A DNA stretch of 64,000 nt, taken from assembly GCA_910587715.1 (NCBI GenBank), contig CAJUMV010000011.1:1-64000 (forward strand). The letters are read 5' to 3'. Positions 1 through 7,091 of the stretch are shown here, piece by piece. Position numbers and translations under genes: made by a program. The notes below the pieces were generated by a model that was given only the letters and a program-made list of their open reading frames with translations, made no database searches and was not told the DNA's origin. Each line of letters begins with the position of its first letter. Position 1 is the first letter of the stretch. This stretch comes from an uncultured Lachnospiraceae bacterium. GTDB taxonomy: Bacteria > Bacillota > Clostridia > Lachnospirales > Lachnospiraceae.

Positions 1-62
1 ATTATATAATCTTTGAAAGAGGGAGGAAATCCACCCCATTACTTTGCGCTTACCATAAAAAA

Positions 63-113
63 ATAAGTGCAGAAGGTAAAGCACTGATGAAATGCTTTAT
101 CTCTTACACTTAT
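63..113. other. Two-step stem-loop near window edge
   Basis: Outer arms ATAAGTG (63-69) and CACTTAT (107-113) pair perfectly, and inner arms TAAAGCA (77-83) and TGCTTTA (93-99) pair perfectly, with a 7+7 base internal loop between them. The sequence before 163 holds no gene that I can see. It could be a structured 3' end, a small palindromic repeat, or chance. The edge prevents judging its context. Confidence 0.35.
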
Positions 114-121
114 ATGGTACT

Positions 122-150
122 AAAAAGAACTCTCCTTATGCGAAGAGTCC
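122..150 (-). terminator. Rho-independent terminator after the phosphatase gene
   Basis: On the minus strand, arms GGACTCT (150-144) and AGAGTTC (133-127) form a 7-bp stem including one G-U pair, followed by five T residues (126-122). It starts 13 bases after the stop of the phosphatase gene and would end the phosphorylase-phosphatase transcript. Confidence 0.6.
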
Positions 151-162
151 CCCCTGACTATA

Positions 163-726
163 TCACAGCTCCTTTAGTAGCCTTTTCATATTCTCCCTAT
201 GCGGCACAATAATCTCTAAATCCACCTCCGGGTGAACACGGACATAGTCGGTAAGCATATCCATCAGATTATCGCCGGATTCCATATAATCATCAATAAT
301 CACTTCATCGCTGAATCCCAGCCGCCTCAAAATAATCGCCGAAACCACGCCGGTGCGATCCTTCCCCGCCGTGCAGAAATACATTACATTGGAATCCGCG
401 TTCATTATCGTGTCGATGATCTCTTCCATTTTTTCGTCCACCATCTGCCGGTACACCTCATGCAAATGTTCCAGCGATTTCGGTGTATCGCCCCCGCCTG
501 TGACCGGAAGATGCAAGTATCGGAATCCGTCCCGCTCCTGCAAGCTGCACGGTTTTCTGGCAACCTCTTCCTCCGACCGCAAATCTACAATTGTAGTTAT
601 ATTGTGAGCCAACAGCCACCGAATTTCCTCGTCGGACAAATTTTCCGGGAAATCGCTTCGGATATACCGCATTTCACCTGTCGGCAAAAAACGCGAATTT
701 CTTGTTGATTTTAAGATGGAACTCAT
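163..726 (-). CDS. Tyrosine-protein phosphatase-like protein
   Basis: A 187-residue protein of the tyrosine phosphatase family typified by Y_phosphatase3. The P-loop CTAGKDRTG sits near residues 118-126, with nucleophile Cys118 and Arg124 of the CX5R motif, and an upstream VDLRS motif near residue 47 is typical of the family. The start ATG at 726 overlaps the stop of the upstream phosphorylase as ATGA, so the pair is translationally coupled; a longer reading frame back to 804 only overlaps that gene and was rejected. Oddity: the residue before the catalytic Cys is Phe, where most family members have His, which may alter the Cys pKa. The substrate is unknown; protein phosphotyrosine and small phosphorylated metabolites are both possible. 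Confidence 0.8.
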   Translation of the reverse strand: MSSILKSTRNSRFLPTGEMRYIRSDFPENLSDEEIRWLLAHNITTIVDLRSEEEVARKPCSLQERDGFRYLHLPVTGGGDTPKSLEHLHEVYRQMVDEKMEEIIDTIMNADSNVMYFCTAGKDRTGVVSAIILRRLGFSDEVIIDDYMESGDNLMDMLTDYVRVHPEVDLEIIVPHRENMKRLLKEL

Positions 727-1481
727 GTAACAACCCCCTTCGCTAACGCAACTCCCTGTTCCGCCAGCCGATACCTCATTGCTTCCGTCATATGCCATTC
801 CCATTTCGGAGAATCCGAATCTACCGGGTGTATGTCAGAAACCATCAGAAGCGCAACCGCCTTTAAACCAAGATACCGCGCCACGCTAAAAACAGCGGAT
901 GTTTCCATATCTACACCAACAGCGCCTTTTTCTCTCCACAACCGCTCTTTGCGAAACGTCTGGCGATATACGGCATCCGTTGTCACTATGGGATAACTGC
1001 TTACACTAAATTCGGACGTTGCTTTATTCAGCAAATCAACATCTGGGTATGCCGCTTCAATGGCCTCGTAGTAATGAAGGGATGTCCCTTCCTCCACGAA
1101 AGCCTTTTCGGGTGCAATGACCTCACCAACACGAACCTTCTCATCATAGGCTCCGCACATTCCGACAGCAATGATATTCTTTACGCCCAGAGCCGCAAGC
1201 GTCTCCACCGTATCAGCAGCCTGCGGAGCGCCGCGACCGCCATCCAGAAAACATAGCTGCAAATCTTTGATTTCCCAGATGGGACAGCGATTGAGAAATC
1301 GTGGAAATAGTTCTGCCATTTTCTCTGCATGGTAGCGCTCTACGAGATAGTCTGCCCCTTTGCCAAAGAAGAACACAACTGCTGTTTCGGGCAAATGTAA
1401 CCGGCACTCACGGTGTGCGCTATGTATATGCCCGGCTGCTGTAATAACCGGCTTCGAGTTATCGTCAGGTAAGCGCCACAT
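723..1481 (-). CDS. Nucleoside phosphorylase family protein
   Basis: A 252-residue member of the PNP_UDP_1 family, which splits nucleosides with phosphate into base and ribose-1-phosphate (or hydrolyses related compounds). The conserved glycine-rich stretch VGMCGAYD lies near residues 136-143, followed by EEGTSLHYY. The nucleoside-binding motif VDMETSAVF, whose Glu contacts the ribose, is in the C-terminal third. An AGGAG site 8 bases before the ATG supports the start. The downstream phosphatase gene overlaps by 4 bases. A second family member lies at 6301-7071 and is only distantly similar, so this is not a recent duplication. Base specificity cannot be read from the sequence. Confidence 0.82.
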   Translation of the reverse strand: MWRLPDDNSKPVITAAGHIHSAHRECRLHLPETAVVFFFGKGADYLVERYHAEKMAELFPRFLNRCPIWEIKDLQLCFLDGGRGAPQAADTVETLAALGVKNIIAVGMCGAYDEKVRVGEVIAPEKAFVEEGTSLHYYEAIEAAYPDVDLLNKATSEFSVSSYPIVTTDAVYRQTFRKERLWREKGAVGVDMETSAVFSVARYLGLKAVALLMVSDIHPVDSDSPKWEWHMTEAMRYRLAEQGVALAKGVVT

Positions 1482-1565
1482 AGAAACTCCTCTCCTATAC
1501 TTTCAATTTATTGTTGGCACTCTCTACAGCCATATCTTCATGGTGCTGTTATCATGCTATCAAAA

Positions 1566-2660
1566 TTATGCAATCGATGGATCAGAGCAATATGACAATG
1601 ATGTAATATGATAAAGTTTTACATTTATACAATCAAATTTTTTAAAATTAAATATAGCATAATTTAAACCTTGAATATTTAAAGTACTTCTATAGCATAT
1701 TCCATCATATCCTAAAGATTTAATAAGATCAGAAATATATTGTGCTGGTAAATAATCTAATTCACTATCTTGCCGCCTTAATGGTTTCGCAATTTCATCA
1801 CTTATTTTCTTCAATATATTCATATTAATCGCAAACCACTCACATCCAAATGTTCCTGCAGAAAATGGGCTTATTTTATGGAGATTGGACAAATCTACTA
1901 ATTTCAATTCCTTATTTGGAACAAATTCACCTACTGAAATATAGTCTAAATCTCTTGCTCGAATTTCGTGAAATGTTGTCATTATATCACTTGCTAAATA
2001 TAAACAGCTAATACCTTGAGAATTAGCTCGTCCAGCCGTTGCAAGTCTATGTGGTGGAGGTCCCATTTCATTTTTTGAATAAGCCTTTTCCCCGCTTATT
2101 CTAGCTCGATAATATGTTACACTATTCTTAGAAATCAATAGTTGCAGACTTGGACTATCAAACAACTTCTGCAATAATTCCAAATTAATATGATTTGAAT
2201 GAAATCGATTTATATTTTTTATCGAACTCATAAACCGTTCCCACGAGGACTCTTTCATGATACAATTTCGCCTCAAAAAATCTGAATCACATAGTCTTTC
2301 TAATCCAACTCTCTCTTTAAATACTAAAGAATCCTCCTCATAAATACTTTTACAAACTTCTATTACTACTTGCTTTATCTTGTGTACAGGAAGATTAAAT
2401 ATTGACCAATCTGAAAACAAGATATCCTCAATGTAAGCTAAACACATCGGCGGAAAATCAAACGGCAATTCTGACTCCGGCGTATATACATCTAAAACTT
2501 CTGATAATAAAACAGCCAAATCAACATTACTATTTTTATCTAATGTATCATAAACCAATACATCCTTTTGCCCTGTAATATCGCAATTTCCTACTCTTCC
2601 ACCAGATGCAATAATAGAGCGTATTTCAATATCTTCAAAGCAATTTATTCCTATCTGCAC
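1566..2660 (-). CDS. RES domain protein (toxin-like)
   Basis: A 364-residue protein whose C-terminal half (about 180-340) is a RES domain. The sequence has YYRARI, then PHRLATAGRANSQG, LYLASD and HEIRAR, matching the family's Arg, the RanPxG-LYLA core and the conserved Glu. RES toxins such as MbcT and Res of RES-Xre pairs degrade NAD+. The N-terminal half has a CDITG segment resembling the degenerate zinc-ribbon start of larger RES proteins, then helical sequence that I cannot assign. The start is GTG, sharing one base with the stop of the sce7725-like gene (TAGTG) behind an AAGGGG site. No Xre-like antitoxin is adjacent; it is the last gene of a three-gene operon. The region is AT-rich compared with its flanks. 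Confidence 0.75.
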   Translation of the reverse strand: MQIGINCFEDIEIRSIIASGGRVGNCDITGQKDVLVYDTLDKNSNVDLAVLLSEVLDVYTPESELPFDFPPMCLAYIEDILFSDWSIFNLPVHKIKQVVIEVCKSIYEEDSLVFKERVGLERLCDSDFLRRNCIMKESSWERFMSSIKNINRFHSNHINLELLQKLFDSPSLQLLISKNSVTYYRARISGEKAYSKNEMGPPPHRLATAGRANSQGISCLYLASDIMTTFHEIRARDLDYISVGEFVPNKELKLVDLSNLHKISPFSAGTFGCEWFAINMNILKKISDEIAKPLRRQDSELDYLPAQYISDLIKSLGYDGICYRSTLNIQGLNYAIFNFKKFDCINVKLYHITSLSYCSDPSIA

Positions 2661-3592
2661 TATATTTCCCCTTCTAAAAATTTATTCATTAGTTCAAGAT
2701 GATGCATTATTGAATACTTTTTTACAGTTCCCAAGCCCGGATAGCGCCCTGTCTTGTTACACTCTAAAAACATATCTAATCCGACCGTATGTTGCAGATT
2801 ATTAACTTCTACCCATTCTGCTAATTTTCCAACTGCCTCTCCAAATTTTCCAGCCGGATCATTTATATCGTCATTTGAATCTGAAACAAAATGGTGAACT
2901 CTTAAAGTCCTATCTCTATCGAAATATATGATGTGAATAGCTACTGCAAGTGGTGCAAACCCTGTTTCACTAAAATCAGAACCTACGATTGAATAATCCG
3001 AAAATCCTCGAAACCCTTCTGCATCGTAATACAAATGATCTTCCGAATAAAACTCATCCTCATTTTTACCATAATCTGAATTTCTCGATGCTTTAGGGAA
3101 TCTATCCATAAATAATACTTTTGATCTAGGGGCTTTTCGGCTAAAAGTTCTATCATCGGGTAGCAGTGTATACTCCGGTTCCAACCCTGTATATACTTTC
3201 AGATAGTCTTCCATACAATCCCGCTTTGGATTAACAATCATTAATTGAGATAAATCATTTCTTTTTTCAAGTTGCTTTGGCGTATGTTTTTTCATTATAT
3301 ACGCCCTTATCAAATATTGTGACTCTAAATCACGATAAATATCTGTAACTGTTTTATCTTCCTGTTTTCTCTTTTCCTTAATAGTTGATGCAAAATTTCC
3401 CACTTCCGGATTCATTATCAATGCATGACAATGCTCCTTCTCTGAATATAACGACAGAGTTTTAGCCAATGTTGAAGTAGGTTTAATTGGTTCAATTATT
3501 GGAACTATTTTATTACCAATTAAACCATCTTCCAAAAGTTCTCTTAATGCAATGAGTTCAAATTGTCGCCCCCGTAAATAAGGAAAATACAT
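2660..3592 (-). CDS. sce7725-like (Beta protein family) protein
   Basis: A 310-residue soluble protein. The N-terminus PYLRGRQFELIALREL followed by VPIIEPIKPT is the signature I associate with the sce7725 / phage Beta-protein family, whose function is unknown. There is no signal peptide or membrane segment, and no motif that assigns an activity; conserved acidic and His residues are scattered through the C-terminal half (for example near HHFVSD). Its start follows the sce7726-like gene by two bases, with a GGAGGG site lying over that gene's stop, and its stop overlaps the RES gene start, so the three are tightly co-translated. Fixed spacing like this suggests a complex or a toxin with partner proteins. 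AT-rich codon use suggests horizontal transfer. Confidence 0.65.
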   Translation of the reverse strand: MYFPYLRGRQFELIALRELLEDGLIGNKIVPIIEPIKPTSTLAKTLSLYSEKEHCHALIMNPEVGNFASTIKEKRKQEDKTVTDIYRDLESQYLIRAYIMKKHTPKQLEKRNDLSQLMIVNPKRDCMEDYLKVYTGLEPEYTLLPDDRTFSRKAPRSKVLFMDRFPKASRNSDYGKNEDEFYSEDHLYYDAEGFRGFSDYSIVGSDFSETGFAPLAVAIHIIYFDRDRTLRVHHFVSDSNDDINDPAGKFGEAVGKLAEWVEVNNLQHTVGLDMFLECNKTGRYPGLGTVKKYSIMHHLELMNKFLEGEI

Positions 3593-3594
3593 AT

Positions 3595-4440
3595 CTACCC
3601 TCCATAAATTCTATTTAATGTAGTAAAAAAGCTATCCTTATAATCAAAAATCGTATCATCAAAATAAATTAAAAATCTTAGCTCCTCTGGTACATCAATA
3701 CTAAACTCAACCGTTTCAATGCGCATTCGTTTCTTTAATTCTTTAAGCATTAATTTTTGCAGTTCACAAATGTCGATTTTTTGTATCAAATTGAAGCATC
3801 CACTATAATATTGAAATTGGCTAACTTTAGGTAGGTCATATCCCTGCGTGGTTAGTATATACTCAAACTCATGTTTTCTCAGAATTTTGAATATTGTATA
3901 ATAATCTAACTTACCATAAACTTCCTTTGATTCTCTAATAGTTCTTAGTGCCCTTCGCTTAGTTAACTCCATTATCCCAACTGTCTCTGGAACAGTCTCT
4001 AAAACTTTCTCAATGTTATTTCTATAAGTTACAATTACAACTTCAGAAAATGCTTTATAATAGTCCTCAATTTGTGAATTTATTCTATCCAAATTATCCA
4101 ATTCTGTTTTTATCTCATAAACTGTTCCTTTCCCATTAATCATAATAAAATCTGCCTTTGAATTTCCAATTGGTAATTCAGTTAAAACTATTGTTTTCTT
4201 GTAATTATGTTTTTTTAATAACAGTTTATTTAACATTGTATTTTTATAATAATATTCAGTTCTATACTCCTTATCCATATAGGAGTAGATTTCACTAATC
4301 AATCTTTCATAGGGTTTCCCTTTTGGTTCAACTATATATCTTCTTACAACACAGTCAAATATTCCCTCTTCATTGCCAGAAAGCAAATCATGTAAAACTG
4401 CTTTTGAAAAAAATCTCTTTAAAATTAAATTGTTACCCAC
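3595..4440 (-). CDS. sce7726-like protein with nuclease-type motif
   Basis: A 281-residue protein, first gene of the cassette, starting at GTG behind a GGGAGGGGAGG site. It resembles the sce7726 family. Around residues 90-115 the order ADFIMI, then VYEIKTELD gives the D-(X)n-E-X-K pattern of PD-(D/E)XK nuclease folds, with a preceding basic stretch (KKHNYKKT). This motif is seen directly; nuclease activity is inference. A later Tyr-rich helical region may bind partners. It lies 84 bases from the Phd-like gene on the same strand, so a shared transcript is possible. It could act as a nuclease effector, or as an inactive binding module in the RES/sce7725 complex. Confidence 0.65.
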   Translation of the reverse strand: MGNNLILKRFFSKAVLHDLLSGNEEGIFDCVVRRYIVEPKGKPYERLISEIYSYMDKEYRTEYYYKNTMLNKLLLKKHNYKKTIVLTELPIGNSKADFIMINGKGTVYEIKTELDNLDRINSQIEDYYKAFSEVVIVTYRNNIEKVLETVPETVGIMELTKRRALRTIRESKEVYGKLDYYTIFKILRKHEFEYILTTQGYDLPKVSQFQYYSGCFNLIQKIDICELQKLMLKELKKRMRIETVEFSIDVPEELRFLIYFDDTIFDYKDSFFTTLNRIYGG

Positions 4441-4524
4441 AATCTGCCTCCCCTCCCGAAATAGTATCTCTAATCATAAATACAAGAGTAATTACTAACT
4501 TGTGTTGTGTTTTTATCGTTGCTC

Positions 4525-4755
4525 CTATATGTTACCACATAACCGTCGATTTTTCCATAAAAGTGAAGCAATCTGCTCATCCTCACTACTGGCAACTTTT
4601 TCTTTTTCCGCCCTGCTAAAATCAATGACTAAATATCTGGGTATATTATTTTTCAAAATAACTGCCATCCCATGCTCATCGACTACTTTAGTTACTTTTG
4701 AAAAGTTTTGATTTGCTTCCGTAATAGAAATCATTGTGCTAGTATCTATTGTCAT
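4525..4755 (-). CDS. Phd/YefM-type antitoxin, no toxin beside it
   Basis: A 76-residue protein with the Phd/YefM N-terminal fold: ISITEANQNFSKVTK, then DEHGMAVILKNNIPRYLVID, the DNA-binding and dimerisation part. An AGG-containing site precedes the ATG by 11 bases. The last 15 residues (WKNRRLCGNI) do not look like the usual toxin-binding helix, so the C-terminus may be altered. No Doc, YoeB or RelE-like toxin follows; the next gene on the strand is the sce7726-like gene. It may be an orphan, or an antitoxin or repressor that controls the downstream three-gene cassette. Confidence 0.7.
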   Translation of the reverse strand: MTIDTSTMISITEANQNFSKVTKVVDEHGMAVILKNNIPRYLVIDFSRAEKEKVASSEDEQIASLLWKNRRLCGNI

Positions 4756-4846
4756 TATATGTGCACCTCGCTTCCCATCTTATGATATGCTATACTTTCA
4801 CTGTTCCCCATAAAACAAAAGCCCAAATTTACGAGGAAACTACTAC

Positions 4847-4966
4847 ATGACAGAATTATCAAAAGAAGAAAAGATAGAAAGTGTCATTACAGAAATGAAG
4901 GAAATGGGCGGTTACTGCGACTGTGAAGTTTTATTAAATTGTTATGAAAAATTCGACATAGGATAA
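4847..4966 (+). CDS. Short DUF2695-like protein
   Basis: A 39-codon open frame beginning ATG at 4847 with a GAGGAA site 8 bases upstream. The segment GGYCDCEVLLNCYE matches the characteristic C-terminal end of DUF2695 proteins, whose function is unknown. The domain is normally longer, so this is either a minimal version or the surviving C-terminal end of a decayed gene. It lies between a Phd-like and a RelB-like antitoxin gene in an AT-rich region. The match is from memory of the family pattern and not from a search. Confidence 0.5.
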   Translation: MTELSKEEKIESVITEMKEMGGYCDCEVLLNCYEKFDIG

Positions 4967-5079
4967 GTAAAATTCCGTGGTAAGCAGTTTATGGAAATTA
5001 ATACGGAAATTAATTCTTAAACATGTGTTGTATTTTGCAATACAAAGTGGTACATTATTCTTGAAAGGTGGTGTTTGAT

Positions 5080-5382
5080 ATGGCAACAAAAACAGCAAAC
5101 GTTACAGCAAGAATACAACCGGATATCAAAGAATCGGCAGAGGCAATCTTGGAAAAACTTGGAATCCCTGTTTCCGTTTTTATTGATATGACCTACAGAC
5201 AAGTTATTGCAAATAACGGTATTCCTTTTTCATTGAAATTAGGAAAAACCATTACAACGAGAGATGAACTATCAGATACACAATTCAATTCGATGATGAA
5301 TGCCGGTCTCACTCAAGCAAAAGCGGATCAGTCCAAATCAGTTGGCGAGGTTTTTGCCGACTTGAGCAACTTAAGCGAATAA
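5080..5382 (+). CDS. RelB/DinJ-family antitoxin, no toxin beside it
   Basis: A 100-residue protein with the RelB/DinJ ribbon-helix-helix start: NVTARIQPDIKESAEAIL, then LGIPVSVFIDMTYRQVI and NNGIPF. It normally binds and neutralises a YafQ/RelE mRNA endonuclease and represses its own operon. The ATG at 5080 was chosen over an in-frame GTG at 5068 because GAAAGGTGG lies just upstream. No toxin gene follows: the next gene ends on the opposite strand 28 bases away. The C-terminus (VGEVFADLSNL) is intact, so the antitoxin itself is not truncated. Confidence 0.75.
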   Translation: MATKTANVTARIQPDIKESAEAILEKLGIPVSVFIDMTYRQVIANNGIPFSLKLGKTITTRDELSDTQFNSMMNAGLTQAKADQSKSVGEVFADLSNLSE

Positions 5383-5410
5383 TTTCGGATAGTTGACCGC
5401 CATCACTCAA

Positions 5411-6304
5411 TCAATGGGACACATTTTCAATAAATGCCGCCGCACCGACAGCTGCTGCCCGCTCGCGCACCCATTCCAGAAACTCCCTTGCTCCCTTCCC
5501 CTCTCTTTCATTATATTCCCATCCCAGTTTCTCCCTGACAAACCGCGCCGTGTTTTCAAACAGCTCACACATACGAAAAACTGCCGCCCACGCATGTTCC
5601 ACATCGCCGTCAAAATAGGTCGATAAAAGCATCTGCCACTCTTCCTCCGAAAGCCATTGATACAAGTATTTTGACGATTTCCCGGTGCTCACCGACCATC
5701 CCGTTAAAATACCGACCTTCCAATTTAACATCGTGATAAGCTGCGGTCTGACGCAGTAATTTGTCATATCCTGCACATAAGGAATTTCCTTTCGCCACAA
5801 TCCCTTTGCGATATTATTGGTACACCACCAAAACTCATTGCAAGCCGCCAGATACTGCTCCTTCGTCGGCTTTTTCACCCAATACTGACGATCCGTCGCC
5901 GCCTCAATCTCGGGCAATATACTTTCTTTATCCAGTAAAATTTTGCAGAGTTTATCTTCCTTGACGCGCTGTAACGCACATTTGACGGACTGTATGGTCA
6001 GATCAATCCGAATGCCGTCCGCAAACTGCATCAAATAACCGTAAGAATTTTTCTTATCGCTCGGATAGTTTGGATTTTCATCAGGATACTGCATATAAAG
6101 AATCTCTCCGAACACCCGGATCCAGTCTTTGTCCTCTATAAAGCTCTGGGTCTCCTCCACCACATAGACGATATCATAATCCTGAAACATGTCTTTTGGG
6201 ACGTTTTCGTTTGTTCTGGAACCGTTCATATAGACGGCTTTGATTCTGTCATCGTTTTTTGCCACCTCCAAAATAAGGTTATACATTTCATTTTCTGTTC
6301 TCAT
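5411..6304 (-). CDS. Aminoglycoside 6-adenylyltransferase-like protein
   Basis: A 297-residue nucleotidyltransferase of the ANT(6)/AadK family, which inactivates streptomycin by adenylylation with ATP. MNGSR near residues 26-30 and DYD at 42-44 form the GS-X(n)-DXD metal and nucleotide site, and IRIDLTIQ supplies the later acidic strand; length is as expected for AadK. The start overlaps the stop of the upstream phosphorylase as ATGA. Chromosomal members are common in Firmicutes and often give low-level or no resistance, so the real substrate is uncertain. Coupling to a nucleoside phosphorylase is unusual and hints at a nucleoside-like substrate. Confidence 0.78.
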   Translation of the reverse strand: MRTENEMYNLILEVAKNDDRIKAVYMNGSRTNENVPKDMFQDYDIVYVVEETQSFIEDKDWIRVFGEILYMQYPDENPNYPSDKKNSYGYLMQFADGIRIDLTIQSVKCALQRVKEDKLCKILLDKESILPEIEAATDRQYWVKKPTKEQYLAACNEFWWCTNNIAKGLWRKEIPYVQDMTNYCVRPQLITMLNWKVGILTGWSVSTGKSSKYLYQWLSEEEWQMLLSTYFDGDVEHAWAAVFRMCELFENTARFVREKLGWEYNEREGKGAREFLEWVRERAAAVGAAAFIENVSH

Positions 6305-7071
6305 GCCTGCACCTCCGTCACCGCCTGCATTGCAATTTTCATAGCTGCCGCGAAAAAATCATTTCCCCAATTCCTGATATCGTGCGCATCAACATCCGCC
6401 AGCGAATCCGCAGTAAAAAGCACCTGTCCAAACAGTACACCTCTCATTTTTGCACACGCTGCCATAGAAGCACACTCCATTTCTACCACCGAATAGCCTT
6501 CCGATTTCCGATATTGTACCATTTCTTTTGTTTCCCGGTAAAAGCCGTCCGTTGTCCATGTTTTACAAGTCTTATAACTTAATTCCGCCTTCTCCAAAAC
6601 GCCGCATATTGCTTTGACGGGCGCGGCATCCAATACAATCTCCCGTGACGGCGGCAAATAATGATAGGACGTCCCTTCCTGTCTGAGCGCCGCTGTAGGG
6701 ACAGAAAACGAGCCTTCTGTATCTTCCACCAACGCCCCGCAGCATCCCGCCGCTATGATTTCTTCCACACCCCCCGCGATTAACTGCTCCATAATCTGTA
6801 CAGCGCCCGCTCCGCCGAGCGGCGCCTGTACAAATGCAATCTCTACATGATTGACTTTCGTCTGATAAACATAAAAATCCTTCGTGACACTCACGAATTT
6901 TCCGACAATTTCGCAATGATTCTGCGCCACAAAATTGTCTATTTCCGGTTCCATAAAAAGCATGACCGCTTTCCGTGGAAAATGATAATCTGAATGATGT
7001 CCCGGCACAATTACCGCACTTTGTTCCGTATCAAATTCTAAGATGGGTATTTCATTTTTACATACTGCCAT
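6301..7071 (-). CDS. Nucleoside phosphorylase family protein (second copy)
   Basis: A 256-residue PNP_UDP_1-type protein with AAGCCGALVED in the phosphate/base site region, EGTSYHY and the ribose-binding VVEMECASMA motif. It has an AAAGGG site before the ATG. It sits 20 bases downstream of the ABC exporter operon on the same strand and overlaps the adenylyltransferase gene by 4 bases, so the transcript may run from the exporters into these two enzymes. It is only distantly similar to the phosphorylase at 723-1481. Substrate specificity is not evident. Confidence 0.8.
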   Translation of the reverse strand: MAVCKNEIPILEFDTEQSAVIVPGHHSDYHFPRKAVMLFMEPEIDNFVAQNHCEIVGKFVSVTKDFYVYQTKVNHVEIAFVQAPLGGAGAVQIMEQLIAGGVEEIIAAGCCGALVEDTEGSFSVPTAALRQEGTSYHYLPPSREIVLDAAPVKAICGVLEKAELSYKTCKTWTTDGFYRETKEMVQYRKSEGYSVVEMECASMAACAKMRGVLFGQVLFTADSLADVDAHDIRNWGNDFFAAAMKIAMQAVTEVQA

Positions 7072-7091
7072 ATCTGTTTTCCCTTTTCACA

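Noticed and set aside
4440..4525. Idea that the sce7726-like protein is the toxin of the Phd-like antitoxin
   Set aside because: The 84-base gap and separate ribosome sites differ from normal Phd pairs, and the protein resembles no Doc or RelE toxin; kept only as a possibility in the findings.
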